From contig WYBK01000238.1 in NCBI GenBank assembly GCA_011525905.1, forward strand, positions 1 through 33,939: DNA of 33,939 bases, written 5' to 3'. The stretch is from Acidobacteriota bacterium (lineage in GTDB: Bacteria; Acidobacteriota; Thermoanaerobaculia; Multivoradales; JAGPDF01). The position numbers and the translations under genes were made by a program. The notes beneath the pieces were generated by a model. That model had not been told where the DNA came from. It saw only the letters and a list, made by a program, of their open reading frames with translations, and ran no database searches. Positions 16,391 to 28,820 of the stretch are shown one piece after another (positions within the stretch are counted from its first letter, which is position 1; the number at the start of each line of letters is the position of its first letter).

Positions 16391-16848
16391 GCTCCGCGGC
16401 CGGCTCTCCTCCGGCGCCCGCCGGCCCCGCCGTCCAGCTCGCGGGGCTCGGTCGCTTCCCGGCCGCCGCCGATCCGTCGCTCGCCGCCTGGCTCGAACGC
16501 GTGGTCGCCGAGCTCGCGCCGGAGCACGCCTCGCTCGCCGTCCGCTTCGTCGGCGACCGGACGATGCGCCGGTTCAATCGGGAGTTCCGCGGCAAGGACC
16601 GGACGACCGACGTGCTCTCCTTCCCCGGGGAGGCCGGTCCGGAGGGGGCCCATCTCGGCGATGTCGCCGTCTGCGTGCCCCAGGCGGAACGGCAGGCGCG
16701 CGAGCGCGGGCGAGCGCTCGCCGTCGAGCTGAGGACCTTGCTGCTGCACGGCGTGCTCCACTGTCTCGGCCACGACCACGAGACCGACGACGGCGAGATG
16801 GAGCGCCTCGAGTCTCGCTTGCGCCGCCGGTACCTGCGCCATGGCTGA
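16387..16848 (+). CDS. ybeY: Endoribonuclease YbeY
   Basis: A 153-residue single-domain zinc endoribonuclease involved in 16S rRNA 3'-end processing and 70S quality control. The metal site HGVLHCLGHDH gives His121, His125 and His131, matching the HGxLHLxGYDH family motif. The central strands NREFRGKDRTTDVLSFPGE are also characteristic. The N-terminal 20 residues are Ala/Pro-rich and not conserved. The start is a GTG overlapping the phoH stop. The 3' end overlaps the corC-like gene by 8 bp, so translation through the cluster is coupled. Confidence 0.95.
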   Translation: MSSAAGSPPAPAGPAVQLAGLGRFPAAADPSLAAWLERVVAELAPEHASLAVRFVGDRTMRRFNREFRGKDRTTDVLSFPGEAGPEGAHLGDVAVCVPQAERQARERGRALAVELRTLLLHGVLHCLGHDHETDDGEMERLESRLRRRYLRHG

Positions 16849-18115
16849 AGGCGGGGGGAGCAGCTCGCTCGCGACCTGGCTCGCGGTGGCCATCTTGCCG
16901 CTGGTGCCGATGCTGTCGATGCTGACCGCGCTGCTCGAGAGGTCGGGTCCGATCCGCATGCGGCACTGGGTGGAGGAGGCCGGCGGACGGCTGCGTGGGC
17001 TCTACGAGGTCCCGGCCCGCTTCGAGGTCTTCCGCTACCTGCTCAACCTGCTCGCCAAGCTCGCGCCGCTCGGCCTGTTCATGGCGCTCGTCGTCGCCGG
17101 CGAGAGCGTCGGTCTCGAGGCGGCGGCGCCGCTCGCCCTGCTCTTCGTCGCCATCGCGGTCGCGGCGACCGAGCTCGCGAGCCGGGGGCTGCTCGGGCGC
17201 GACCCGGAGCGGGCGCTGCGGCGCGCCACCGGCCTCTACCGCATGGCGCTCGGCGTCCTGCTCCCCCTGGTGGTGCTGTTCGCCCCGCTGGTGCGCCGAC
17301 GGCAGGAAGAGGAGCCGATCGCGGCGATCGAGGGCGCCGACGAGGAGGCCTCGGAGGAAGAGGTCGAGGCGTTCATCGACGTCGGCACGCGCGAGGGGAT
17401 CCTCGAGCCCGAGGACCGCGACTTGGTCTGGGGCGTCGTCGACTTCGGCGACACGCAGGTGCGCAGCGTCATGACGCCGCGCGTCGACATGGTCGCCGCT
17501 CCGGTCGACTCGCCGCTCGAGTCGCTCGCCGACCTGTTCGCGGCCTCCGCCTTCTCGCGCATCCCGCTCTACCGCGGATCGATCGACCAGGTGGTCGGCG
17601 TGCTGCACATCCGCGATCTGCTCGCCGCGTTGCGCGGCGCCGAGCCGCGTCCGGCCGCGGCCGAGATCGCCAAGCCGCCGATGCTGGTGCCCGAGACCAA
17701 GCTCCTCGGCGACCTGCTCAAGGAGTTCCAGGAGCGCCGGCAGCAGCTGGCGGTGGTGATCAACGAGTGGGGCGGCACCGAGGGCCTGGTGACCGTCGAG
17801 GACCTGGTCGAGGAGATCGTCGGCGAGATCTCCGACGAGCACGACGAGGGAGCGCCCGAGAACCGGATCCTCGAGGACGGCAGTCTCCTGCTCGACGGCC
17901 GGGCGGAGATCGACACGCTCGACGAGTTCTTCTCCTACCGCCCCGCGGAGACCCAGAGCGAGACGGTCGGCGGGCTGATCACCACGCTGCTCGGGCGAGT
18001 CCCGGAGGCCGGAGAGCTGCTCGAGCACGACGGCCTCGCCTTCGAGATCGAGCGCGCCGACGAGCGGCGCATCCTCGCGGTGCGCGTCCGCCGCCTGCTC
18101 GCCGAGGAGGGCTGA
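16841..18115 (+). CDS. Hemolysin C/CorC-family membrane protein with CBS pair
   Basis: A 424-residue protein. The N-terminal 155 residues hold about four hydrophobic helices in place of the most typical DUF21 block. An acidic linker follows (EEEPIAAIEGADEEASEEEVEAF, shown here only as a landmark of charged residues 150-175). Then come the conserved GILEPEDRDLVWGVVDFGDT and VRSVMTPRVDMVAA leading into the CBS pair (about 205-325). The ferredoxin-like CorC_HlyC domain is at about 340-420 (TVGGLITTLLGRVPEAGELL). Family members are linked to Mg2+/Co2+ efflux and to membrane integrity; the 'hemolysin' name is historical. Its place between ybeY and era is conserved. Confidence 0.88.
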   Translation: MAEGGGSSSLATWLAVAILPLVPMLSMLTALLERSGPIRMRHWVEEAGGRLRGLYEVPARFEVFRYLLNLLAKLAPLGLFMALVVAGESVGLEAAAPLALLFVAIAVAATELASRGLLGRDPERALRRATGLYRMALGVLLPLVVLFAPLVRRRQEEEPIAAIEGADEEASEEEVEAFIDVGTREGILEPEDRDLVWGVVDFGDTQVRSVMTPRVDMVAAPVDSPLESLADLFAASAFSRIPLYRGSIDQVVGVLHIRDLLAALRGAEPRPAAAEIAKPPMLVPETKLLGDLLKEFQERRQQLAVVINEWGGTEGLVTVEDLVEEIVGEISDEHDEGAPENRILEDGSLLLDGRAEIDTLDEFFSYRPAETQSETVGGLITTLLGRVPEAGELLEHDGLAFEIERADERRILAVRVRRLLAEEG

Positions 18116-18117
18116 AC

Positions 18118-19047
18118 GTGCCCCGCTCGGGCACCGTCGCCCTGGTCGGGCGGCCGAACGCCGGCAAATCGACGCTGCTCAACCGGCTGCTCGCCGAGAA
18201 GGTCGCGATCGTCTCGGACAAGCCGCAGACCACGCGCCAGCGCATCATCGGCGTGCTGACCGCGCCCGCGGGGCAGATCGTCTTCCACGACACTCCCGGC
18301 ATCCACAAGCCGCTGCACCAGCTCAACCGGCGCATGGTGCGCGAAGCGACCGAAGCGCTCGAGGAGGCCGACGTCGTCTGCCTGCTGGTCGACGTCGCCC
18401 AATCCTTCGGCCATGGCGATGCCTTCCTGCTCGACCTGGTGACGCGCGTCCGACAGCCCAGAGTCGCCGTGCTCAACAAGATCGACCTGGTCGCCAAGCC
18501 CAAGCTGCTGCCCGAGATCGCACGCTACGCGGAAGGCGACCGGTTCGCCGCGATCGTGCCGATCTCGGCCACGACCGGCGACGGCTGCGACCGCCTGCTC
18601 GACGAGCTCTGGCGCCTGTTGCCGGAGGGCGAACCGGCCTTCGACGCCGAGCTGCTGACCCCGCACAGCGAGCGTTTCCTGGTCACCGAGCGGATCCGCG
18701 AGAAGGTGCTCGAGGCGACGCGCGACGAGCTGCCGTTCACCACCGCCGTGTTGCTCGAGCGCTGGGAGGACCCGGGCGAGCCGCGCGCGCTGCGTCTCTA
18801 CGCCGCGATTCTGGTCGAGCGCGAGTCGCAGAAGCGCATCCTGGTCGGCAAGGGGGGCGCCACCATCGGCGCGATCGGCAAGGCGGCGCGGCTCGACCTC
18901 GAGGAGTTCCTCGAGCGCAAGGTCTTCCTCGACCTCCACGTCCGCTGCGAGCCCGACTGGCGCGAGAACCCCCGCCTGCTCGCCGAGCTCGACCGCGACC
19001 TGCACGCCGCCGCCGGAGAGCTGCCGGCCCTCGGCGAGGACGACTAG
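18118..19047 (+). CDS. era: GTPase Era
   Basis: A 309-residue GTP-binding protein for 30S subunit maturation that binds the 3' end of 16S rRNA. G1 is GRPNAGKST at residues 11-19. SDKPQTTRQRIIG is the switch I region, DTPGIHKP is G3, and NKIDL is G4. The C-terminal KH domain starts around residue 225, with KRILVGKGGATIGAIGKAAR and FLDLHVRCEPDWRENPRLL. GTG 18118 begins two bases after the corC-like stop. The TAG stop (19045-19047) lies in a CTAG palindrome shared with the stop of the convergent lpxC fusion gene, so there is no intergenic space for a terminator. Confidence 0.97.
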   Translation: MPRSGTVALVGRPNAGKSTLLNRLLAEKVAIVSDKPQTTRQRIIGVLTAPAGQIVFHDTPGIHKPLHQLNRRMVREATEALEEADVVCLLVDVAQSFGHGDAFLLDLVTRVRQPRVAVLNKIDLVAKPKLLPEIARYAEGDRFAAIVPISATTGDGCDRLLDELWRLLPEGEPAFDAELLTPHSERFLVTERIREKVLEATRDELPFTTAVLLERWEDPGEPRALRLYAAILVERESQKRILVGKGGATIGAIGKAARLDLEEFLERKVFLDLHVRCEPDWRENPRLLAELDRDLHAAAGELPALGEDD

Positions 19048-20327
19048 CCGGCCGCGTTGGCCGCGACCAGCTCGCGCAGGAGGGCGATGTTGTCGCGGTG
19101 GCCGGTGAGCTCGGCGTCGACGCGGCCGCGGATCGGATAGCCGAGCAGGTAGAGGTCGCCGATCACGTCGAGGATCTTGTGGCGGACGAACTCGTCCGGG
19201 AAGCGCAGCTGGGTGTTGATCACCTCGTCCTCGCCCACCAGGATGAAGTTGTCGAGCCGGCCGCCCGAGCCGAGCCCGAGCTCGTTGAGCATCTTCAGGT
19301 CGCGCATGAAGCCGAAGGTCCTCGCCGGCGCGATCTCGTCCCGGTAGGCCGCGAACGAGGTCAGCTCGAACTCGTAGTACTGCTCGCCGATCGGCGGCGG
19401 GTAGCGTAGCCGGTAGCTCACGGAGAAGCCGTCGAATGGGGAGAGCGTCAGCCGCTTCTCGCCCGAGCCGACGCGGTAGTCCCGGTCGACCACGAACTCG
19501 AGCCGGGGTGCGGGCTGGTCCTCGACGCCGATCTCCTCGAGCGTCCGGCAGAACTCGATCGACGAGCCGTCGAGGACCGGCACCTCGCCGTGGACCTTGA
19601 TCAGCAGGTTGGTCACGCCGGCGGCGTGGAGCGCCGAGAGGATGTGTTCGACCGTCTTGACCGAGGCGCCGCCATCCCCGAGCAGGGTGGTCGCGTACTC
19701 GGTGTCGCCGACCGCCGAGACGTGCGCCGGAATCGAGCTGCCGGAGGGGAGCGAATGGAAGTGGATGCCGCTGTCGGGGGGTAGCGGCTGCAGGACGAGG
19801 CCGGTGCGCCCGCCCGAGTGCAGGCCGAGGCCGTAGAGGACGGTGGCGTGCCGGAGCGTGCGCTGCGGCACCGCGGAGGGGCGCAGCTGGCGCAGCCGGG
19901 CCGGCGGCCGGCGTGCCGGATCGCGGCTGGCCGGAGGCGCCGCCCGGTGCTCGGCGCCGGCGCGACGGGCGGCGAGCGCGCCGCGAGCGGCGGCGAGCAC
20001 CTGCTCGTAGGAGACGGGCTTCTCCAGATACTCGAAAGCGCCCATCTTGATGGCGCGCACGGCGGTCGAGGTGGTGCCGTGCCCCGAGATCATCACCACG
20101 GCGGCGGCGGGGTCGAGCTCGCGCAGGAGCTGCAGCGTCTCGAGGCCGTCCCGGTCGGGGAGCCAGACGTCGAGGAAGACCACGTCGGGGCGCCGTTCCC
20201 GGTAGAGCTCGACCGCGGCCTCGCCCGACTGAGTGGCTACGGTCTCGAAGCCGTGGTCCTCGAGCACCCCGGCCAGCGTGGCGAGGATTCCCGCTTCGTC
20301 GTCCACCAGCAGCGCGAGCGCCATCAT
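19044..20327 (-). CDS. lpxC: LpxC deacetylase with N-terminal CheY-like receiver domain
   Basis: A 427-residue fusion. Residues 1-120 are a response-regulator receiver: acidic pocket Asp9/Asp10, phospho-acceptor Asp53 (VVFLDVWLPDRDG), ISGHGT (Ser81) and Lys103 in EYLEKP. The sequence resembles NtrX/NtrC receivers. An Arg/Pro/Ala linker runs to about 150. The rest is LpxC, the zinc deacetylase committing UDP-acyl-GlcNAc to lipid A: VEHILSA (Glu227, zinc His228), RHKILDVIGDL (zinc His383 and Asp387) and GHRDNIAL (general-acid His410). The spacing from His383 to His410 equals that in E. coli LpxC, so both parts look functional. The frame is uninterrupted. A TAAACT box lies 7 nt before the second of two adjacent ATGs (20324), suggesting a leaderless start there. 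Convergent with era. Confidence 0.9.
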   Translation of the reverse strand: MMALALLVDDEAGILATLAGVLEDHGFETVATQSGEAAVELYRERRPDVVFLDVWLPDRDGLETLQLLRELDPAAAVVMISGHGTTSTAVRAIKMGAFEYLEKPVSYEQVLAAARGALAARRAGAEHRAAPPASRDPARRPPARLRQLRPSAVPQRTLRHATVLYGLGLHSGGRTGLVLQPLPPDSGIHFHSLPSGSSIPAHVSAVGDTEYATTLLGDGGASVKTVEHILSALHAAGVTNLLIKVHGEVPVLDGSSIEFCRTLEEIGVEDQPAPRLEFVVDRDYRVGSGEKRLTLSPFDGFSVSYRLRYPPPIGEQYYEFELTSFAAYRDEIAPARTFGFMRDLKMLNELGLGSGGRLDNFILVGEDEVINTQLRFPDEFVRHKILDVIGDLYLLGYPIRGRVDAELTGHRDNIALLRELVAANAAG

Positions 20328-20381
20328 CGAGAGTTTATCCGTTCGCGGGCGCCGGATCGGCGTGCTAGCTTCCCCGCCGTG
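20322..20381. promoter_or_regulatory. Divergent promoter region between lpxC fusion and second mgtE
   Basis: Minus side: TAAACT (plus-strand 20332-20337) is 4 nt from the first ATG of the lpxC fusion and 7 nt from the second. Plus side: TGCTAGCTT (20363-20371) is an extended -10 ending 7 nt before the GTG of mgtE at 20379. Neither start has a Shine-Dalgarno sequence. Both spacings fit leaderless transcription. The 11-mer CGTGCTAGCTT at 20361-20371 recurs exactly on the minus strand upstream of the metalloprotease gene. Confidence 0.5.
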
Positions 20382-21767
20382 GAGACCCCGACCGAGACCC
20401 CGCGCCGCGCCGAGGTGCTGGCCGAGACGCTCGAGCGCTACCTCGAGCGGGGCGCACGCGCCAACGTCTCGAAGCTGCTCGGCCGGGCCCGCCCCGAAGA
20501 CGTGGCGCCGGTGCTGGCGGGCCTAGAGCTCGAGCGCCAGATCGAGGTCTTCCAGATCCTGATCGAGGAGTACCCGGACGCCGCCGGGGTCGTGCTGACG
20601 TCGCTCGAGCCCTCGGCGCGGCTGGCGCTGCTCGAGCGCCTGCCTCCCGAGCAGACCGCCGGCCTGCTCGAGCAGGTCCCGGTCGACGACGCCGTCTACG
20701 TCGTCGAATCGCTGCCCGAGTCGCTGCAGGAGCGGGTCCTCGAACTGGCCGACCTGAAGAATCTGACGGACGTCCAGGCGCAGCTCGCCTATCCCGAGGG
20801 GAGCGCCGGCCGCCTGATGGACACGGAGCTCTTCGCCCTGCCGGAGAGCGAGACCGTGCGCGCCGCGATCGCTGCCATCCAGGACCAGCGCGACGTCGAG
20901 ATGATCTTCTACCTCTACGTCGTTGACCGCGACGGCCACCTGGTGGGCGTGACCTCGCTGCGCCAGTTGCTGCTCTCGAAGCCCGACCGCCAGCTCTCGG
21001 AGATCATGCAGCGGTCGGTCATCAAGGCGCCCCTCGACGCCGACCAGGCCGAGGTGGCGGGACTGGCGGCGCGCTACGACCTGCTGGCGATTCCGGTGGT
21101 CGACGAGCAGAACCGGCTGGTCGGCATCGTCACGGTCGACGACATCATCGACGTCGTGCAGGAGGAGGCGACGGACGACCTCTTCAAGGTCGCCGGGACT
21201 TCCGAGGACGAGCTGCTCTACCAGGAGCGGACCCTCAGAGTCGCCGGCCTGCGGCTGCGTTCTTTGCTCGGCAGCCTCGCCGGCCTGCTGGTCACCGGCC
21301 TGCTGCTCTGGTGGTTCCAGGTGCGCTTCCAGGACGCGCTCTTCCTGCTCGCCTTCGTCCCGGTGATCACCGGCCTGGGCGGCTCGATCGGCGGGCAGGC
21401 CTCGGCCGTGGCGCTGCGTGGCCTGGCGAGCGGCCGGGTCGGCGGCGAACCGGGAGGCGTGGCGCTCTTCGTCGGCCGGCAGGTGCGGGTGGGTGGCGTG
21501 GTGGGGCTGGCGTGCGGGGCGCTCGCCGGCGGCGCCGCGCTCGCCTTGCAGCAGAACTTCTACTGGGGCCTGGTGGTCGCCGGCGGCGTCTTCGTCGCCA
21601 CGCTGCTCGCCTCGGTCCTCGGAGCGAGCGGGCCGCCGCTGTTCGACCGCCTCGGGCTCGATCCGGCGCTCGCCGCCGGTCCGCTGATCGCCATCCTCGC
21701 CGACATCGTGGGCATCCTGGTCTACTTCGGCCTCGCCCACGCCCTGCTCGCCCACCTGCGCAGCTGA
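20379..21767 (+). CDS. mgtE: MgtE-family divalent cation transporter (second copy)
   Basis: A 462-residue MgtE protein. The N domain (about 10-135) contains [14 protein letters not shown] and [13 protein letters not shown]. The CBS pair at about 140-265 contains [22 protein letters not shown], then [21 protein letters not shown]. Five membrane helices follow from about 285, with [23 protein letters not shown] near the end. The motif that reads GGNAGTQT in the first copy is GGSIGGQAS here, so the two copies may differ in selectivity or gating. The GTG at 20379 was chosen because a TAGCTT box lies 7 nt upstream and the domain begins right after. The frame stays open further upstream, antisense to lpxC, without protein-like sequence. 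It is followed after 12 bp by recO. Confidence 0.92.
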   Translation: METPTETPRRAEVLAETLERYLERGARANVSKLLGRARPEDVAPVLAGLELERQIEVFQILIEEYPDAAGVVLTSLEPSARLALLERLPPEQTAGLLEQVPVDDAVYVVESLPESLQERVLELADLKNLTDVQAQLAYPEGSAGRLMDTELFALPESETVRAAIAAIQDQRDVEMIFYLYVVDRDGHLVGVTSLRQLLLSKPDRQLSEIMQRSVIKAPLDADQAEVAGLAARYDLLAIPVVDEQNRLVGIVTVDDIIDVVQEEATDDLFKVAGTSEDELLYQERTLRVAGLRLRSLLGSLAGLLVTGLLLWWFQVRFQDALFLLAFVPVITGLGGSIGGQASAVALRGLASGRVGGEPGGVALFVGRQVRVGGVVGLACGALAGGAALALQQNFYWGLVVAGGVFVATLLASVLGASGPPLFDRLGLDPALAAGPLIAILADIVGILVYFGLAHALLAHLRS

Positions 21768-21779
21768 GAGCCCGCCGGC

Positions 21780-22555
21780 GTGGCGCTCCACCAGGACGAG
21801 GCGATCCTGCTCGCCGTCACCGACCTCCAAGAGGCGGACCGGATCGTCGAGTTCCTGACCCGGCGCGAGGGGAAGCGGCGAGGCGTGGCGCGCGGCGCCA
21901 AGCGGCGCTTCAGCCGCTTCGCCGGCGAGCTGCAGCCGCTCGCCAAGGCGCGCATCGGCTGGTTCGAGAAGGAGGGGCGCGACCTGGTCCGGATCTCCTC
22001 GGTCGAGCTGCTGCGGGCGCCCAAGGGGCTGACCGGCGACCTCGAGGCGATCCTGCTCGGCAGCTGCCTGGCGGAGCAGATGGCCACCTTCGCCCAGGAG
22101 GGGGAGCCGGCCGAGACCCTCTTCCGGCTGCTCGACAGCACGGTCGAGGCGCTCGAGCGCAGGATCGACCGGGCGCTGGCGGCGCGGTACTTCGAGGCCT
22201 GGTTGCTCCGGCTGGCGGGTCTCTTTCCCGCGCCCGCGGAGTGTCCGCGCTGTGGCCGGCCGCTCCGCGAGGGGGCCGCGCTCGAGGCGAGCGGCGAGAA
22301 TCTGCTCTGCGCCGGCTGCGCCGGACCGGGTGCCCTGCCGGTCTCCGCCGGCGCGCTCTCGTTCCTCGAGCGGATTTCGCGAGAGAATCTGGCCCGCCTG
22401 AGCGAGCGGCCGCCCGCGCCGGCGACGCTCGCCGAGGTGGGGGAGATCGCCGGCAGGATCCGGCGCCACTTTCTCGGTCACGAGCTGAAGAGCTACGTGG
22501 TCGCGAGCCAGACCTTGGCCCGGCTCTCTGGCCAGCCGGAGCGAAGAGAGGGAAG

Positions 22556-22559
<4 letters not shown>
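21780..22559 (+). CDS. recO: DNA repair protein RecO
   Basis: A 259-residue mediator that helps RecR load RecA onto SSB-coated single-stranded DNA. The N-terminal OB fold (about 1-80) has [22 protein letters not shown] and [12 protein letters not shown]. The helical C-terminal domain holds a zinc knuckle: Cys155-x2-Cys158 and Cys177-x2-Cys180. GALSFLERI and the terminal [15 protein letters not shown], with the conserved HELKS-like segment, close the protein. The start is GTG 21780, 12 bp after the mgtE stop, with only a weak ribosome binding site. The TGA overlaps the glyQ ATG. Confidence 0.93.
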
Positions 22560-23474
<915 letters not shown>

Positions 23475-23482
<8 letters not shown>

Positions 23483-25694
23483 GTCGGCGAAGGCCCCGCT
23501 CGAGCTCCTCCTGGAGGTGCGCGCCGAGGAGATCCCCGCCCGCATGCTCCGGCCGGCGATCGAAGAGCTCCAGAGCTCCGTGCTCTCCGAGCTCGTCCGC
23601 CGCGGCCTGACGCCCGAATCGATCGACGCCGGCTACACCTGCCGCCGGCTCTGGCTGGTGGTCCGCGGCTTGCCCGCGAAGCAGCCCGATCGCGAAGCCG
23701 TCGAGATCGGACCGCCGGCGAGCGTCGCTTTCGATGCCGAAGGGCGCCTCACGGCCGCAGGAGAGGGCTTCGCCAAGAAGGTCGGCGTCTCTCCGGCTTC
23801 ACTCAGAAGAAGGCTTTTCTCGAAGGGGGAGACCCACTTCACCGAGGTCGTCTCCGGCGAGAGCATCGAGCGCATGGTCCAAGTGAAGGCGGACGGCGAG
23901 AGGGTCTACGCGGTTCGTTCGTACGCGGGGAGCTCGGCCGCGAGCGTGCTGGCCGAGCTCCTGCCCAAATCGCTCGCGCAGATCTCCTGGGCGAAGACGA
24001 TGCGCTGGGGGACGAACAGCGGACCCTGGGTGCGGCCGGTGCACGGCGTCGTCGCGCTGCTCGGAGGCGAAGTGGTGCCCTGCGACCTGTTCGGCGTCGC
24101 TTCGGGGCGCGAGACCCGCGGGCATCCGACCCTCTCGCCCGAGCCCTTCGAGGTCGCCGGCAGCGCGGACTACTTCGACCGGCTCGCCGAGCGGGGCATC
24201 GTCGCGAAGCCCGAGGAGCGCAAGGCGGCTCTGCGCCGGGGAATGGAGGAGCGGGCGCGCGCCGCGGGCGGCAACCTGGTCCCGGACGAGGCGCTGCTCG
24301 ACAAGCTCGCCGCGATCTGCGAGATCCCCGGCGTCATGGAAGGGGCCTTCGCCGAGGAGCTGGCCGAGCTGCCCCGCGAGGTGCTCACCGCCTCGCTGCG
24401 CGATCACCAGAGCGCGCTCACCGTCGAGCGCGATGGCCGCCTGCTGCCCCTCTTCCTGACCGTGATGGATCGTCCCGACGACCCCGCCGGGCGCGTTCGG
24501 GCCGGCAACGAGTGGGTCGTGGCGGCGCGTCTGGCGGACGCACGCTTCTTCTGGGAGAAGGACCGCTCCCGGCCGCTGGGCGAACGCGCGGGAGCGCTCG
24601 CGTCGCTGACCTTCCAGGAGCGGCTCGGCAGCTACGCCGAGAAGAGCGAACGGCTCGCGGCGCTCGCCGCGGAGGTGGCCGGGGCGCTCGGTCTCGACGC
24701 CGCGCGCGCCGCTGCCGAGCGCGCCGCGCGGCTGGCGAAGATCGACCTCGTGACCGAGATGGTGCGCGAGTTCACCACGCTCCAGGGAGTGATGGGGGGG
24801 CTCTACGCCCGCGCCGACGGCGAGCCCGACGAGGTCTGGCAGGCGGTCTACGATCACTACCAGCCGGCGGGCGCCGACGACTCGCTGCCACGCGGCACGG
24901 GCGGCCGGATCGTCGCGCTCGTCGACCGCCTCGACACGCTTTCCGGCTTCTTCGGGCTCGGTCCGAAGCTCTGGCCGACCGGGAGCAAGGACCCCTTCGG
25001 GCTGCGCCGTGCGGCGCTCGGCGTCGTCCGCCTCGCTCTCGAGGGGGGGCTCGATTGCGATCTCGCGCCCCTCTTCGCGCGCGCCGCCGCGGCTTACCCG
25101 GAGGGCACGCTGACCCACTGGAACGAGGCGTTCCGCCTCGAGCCGGGACCGGACGGCGCGCGCGCCGCGGGTCCGCTGGTCGACTTTCTGCTCGACCGCC
25201 TCGACTACCTGCTCGGCCGCGAGGGCCTCGCACACGACGAGATCGCCGCGGCCCTCGGCGCGGGCCGGGTCGGCCTCGAGGTCGGCGCGATCGCGGCGCG
25301 GGCCCGCGCCCTCGCGCGCGTGCGGGGCGACCGGGACTTCCTGGCGGTCGCGCTCGCCGCCAAGCGGATCTCGAACATCCTCGAGGGCGCTCCGGAAGGG
25401 AGCGTCGATGCCGGGGCGCTCGCGCAGGAGGCCGAACGGTCGCTCCATGCGGCGGCCGAGAGCTTCCGATCCGAGGTCGATCGGGCCCTCGCGGCGAGCG
25501 ACTTCGAACGCGGCCTGCGCGCGGTGCTGCCGCTCGCCGGTCCGCTCGACCGCTTCTTCGTCGAGGTCCTGGTGATGGACCCCGACCCGGGCGTGCGCCG
25601 CAATCGGCTGGCCCTGCTGGCGACGTTGCGCCACGCGATCTCGCGCCTGGCCGACCTCTCGGCGCTGGTCGTCGAGAAGGCCGACTACCGCTGA
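23475..25694 (+). CDS. glyS: Glycine-tRNA ligase beta subunit
   Basis: A 739-residue beta subunit, somewhat longer than the typical 690-700. The N-terminal signature is [19 protein letters not shown]. Downstream motifs are [33 protein letters not shown], the [12 protein letters not shown] segment, and [22 protein letters not shown]. The HD-like region has [27 protein letters not shown]. The DALR-type anticodon-binding end has SNILEG and [22 protein letters not shown]. The GTG at 23475 is preceded by GGAGG at 23464-23468 with a 6-nt spacer. It works with glyQ in tRNA recognition. Confidence 0.97.
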
Positions 25695-25708
25695 GGTTCC
25701 AGGACCGA

Positions 25709-25735
25709 GCCAGGCCACCCCGCCGAGTGGCTGGC
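25709..25735 (+). terminator. Possible hairpin after glyS
   Basis: GCCAGGCCAC (25709-25718) can pair with GTGGCTGGC (25727-25735) with one bulged G and an 8-nt loop, 15 bp after the glyS stop. No U-run follows, so it would not be a classical intrinsic terminator. It may slow or end transcription of the recO-glyQS operon before the ppdK promoter. Confidence 0.28.
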
Positions 25736-25752
25736 GGCTCCGGACCCGACGA

Positions 25753-25806
25753 TAGACTCGCGCGGGCCTGGCCGCGACGAGCGCGGCGCGGGCGGTCGGG
25801 AGGAGG
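25753..25806 (+). promoter_or_regulatory. Putative ppdK -10 box and ribosome binding site
   Basis: TAGACT at 25753-25758 is a possible -10 element. AGGAGG at 25801-25806, 4 nt before ATG 25811, is a near-perfect Shine-Dalgarno. The implied leader is about 45 nt. No -35 is recognisable. Confidence 0.4.
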
Positions 25807-25810
25807 CCTC

Positions 25811-28525
<2,715 letters not shown>

Positions 28526-28820
28526 CTCCGGCAGCGGCCGAGGCGCGCGTTCGCGCTTCCCAGCCGGCTGCGCCGGTCCGGCGCAAGTGGTCGTGCGCAC
28601 GCTCTCGGGCAGCTAAGGGGCGGGTCGTTCGCGCGCCCCGGCGCTGCGCGATCGAAGCTCGGCTTGCTCGGCGACGAACCGCCGAGGCGCGTGTGCGCCC
28701 TGTCGCGAGGCCGGAATCCCACTCCCCATAGATGGTCTTTCTGGAGGCAGCGTGCGATCGAGGCGCCGCGGGAATGCCGCGTCGAGCCTCGCTTCCGTCG
28801 AGAACCGATGAAAGCGCGTC
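28526..28820. other. Hairpin-rich non-coding region after ppdK
   Basis: Almost 300 bp without a protein-like frame. It holds several inverted repeats: GCGCG/CGCGC with a tiny loop at 28545-28556; TGCGCCGG-T-CCGGCGCA at 28569-28585; CTCGGCG/CGCCGAG with a 6-nt loop at 28667-28686; GGCGC/GCGCC at 28686-28699; and a two-tier hairpin at 28759-28791 (outer CGAGGC/GCCTCG, inner CGCGG/CCGCG). A less GC-rich patch lies at about 28704-28745. The first two hairpins could end the ppdK transcript, although U-runs are absent. The rest could be a structured RNA or a dispersed repeat. Translating it in any frame gives only Arg/Pro/Ala-rich shadows. Confidence 0.45.

Noticed and set aside
24512-25810. Extension of the ppdK frame upstream across glyS
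   Set aside because: AGGAGG lies 4 nt before ATG 25811, and PPDK similarity starts at that Met.
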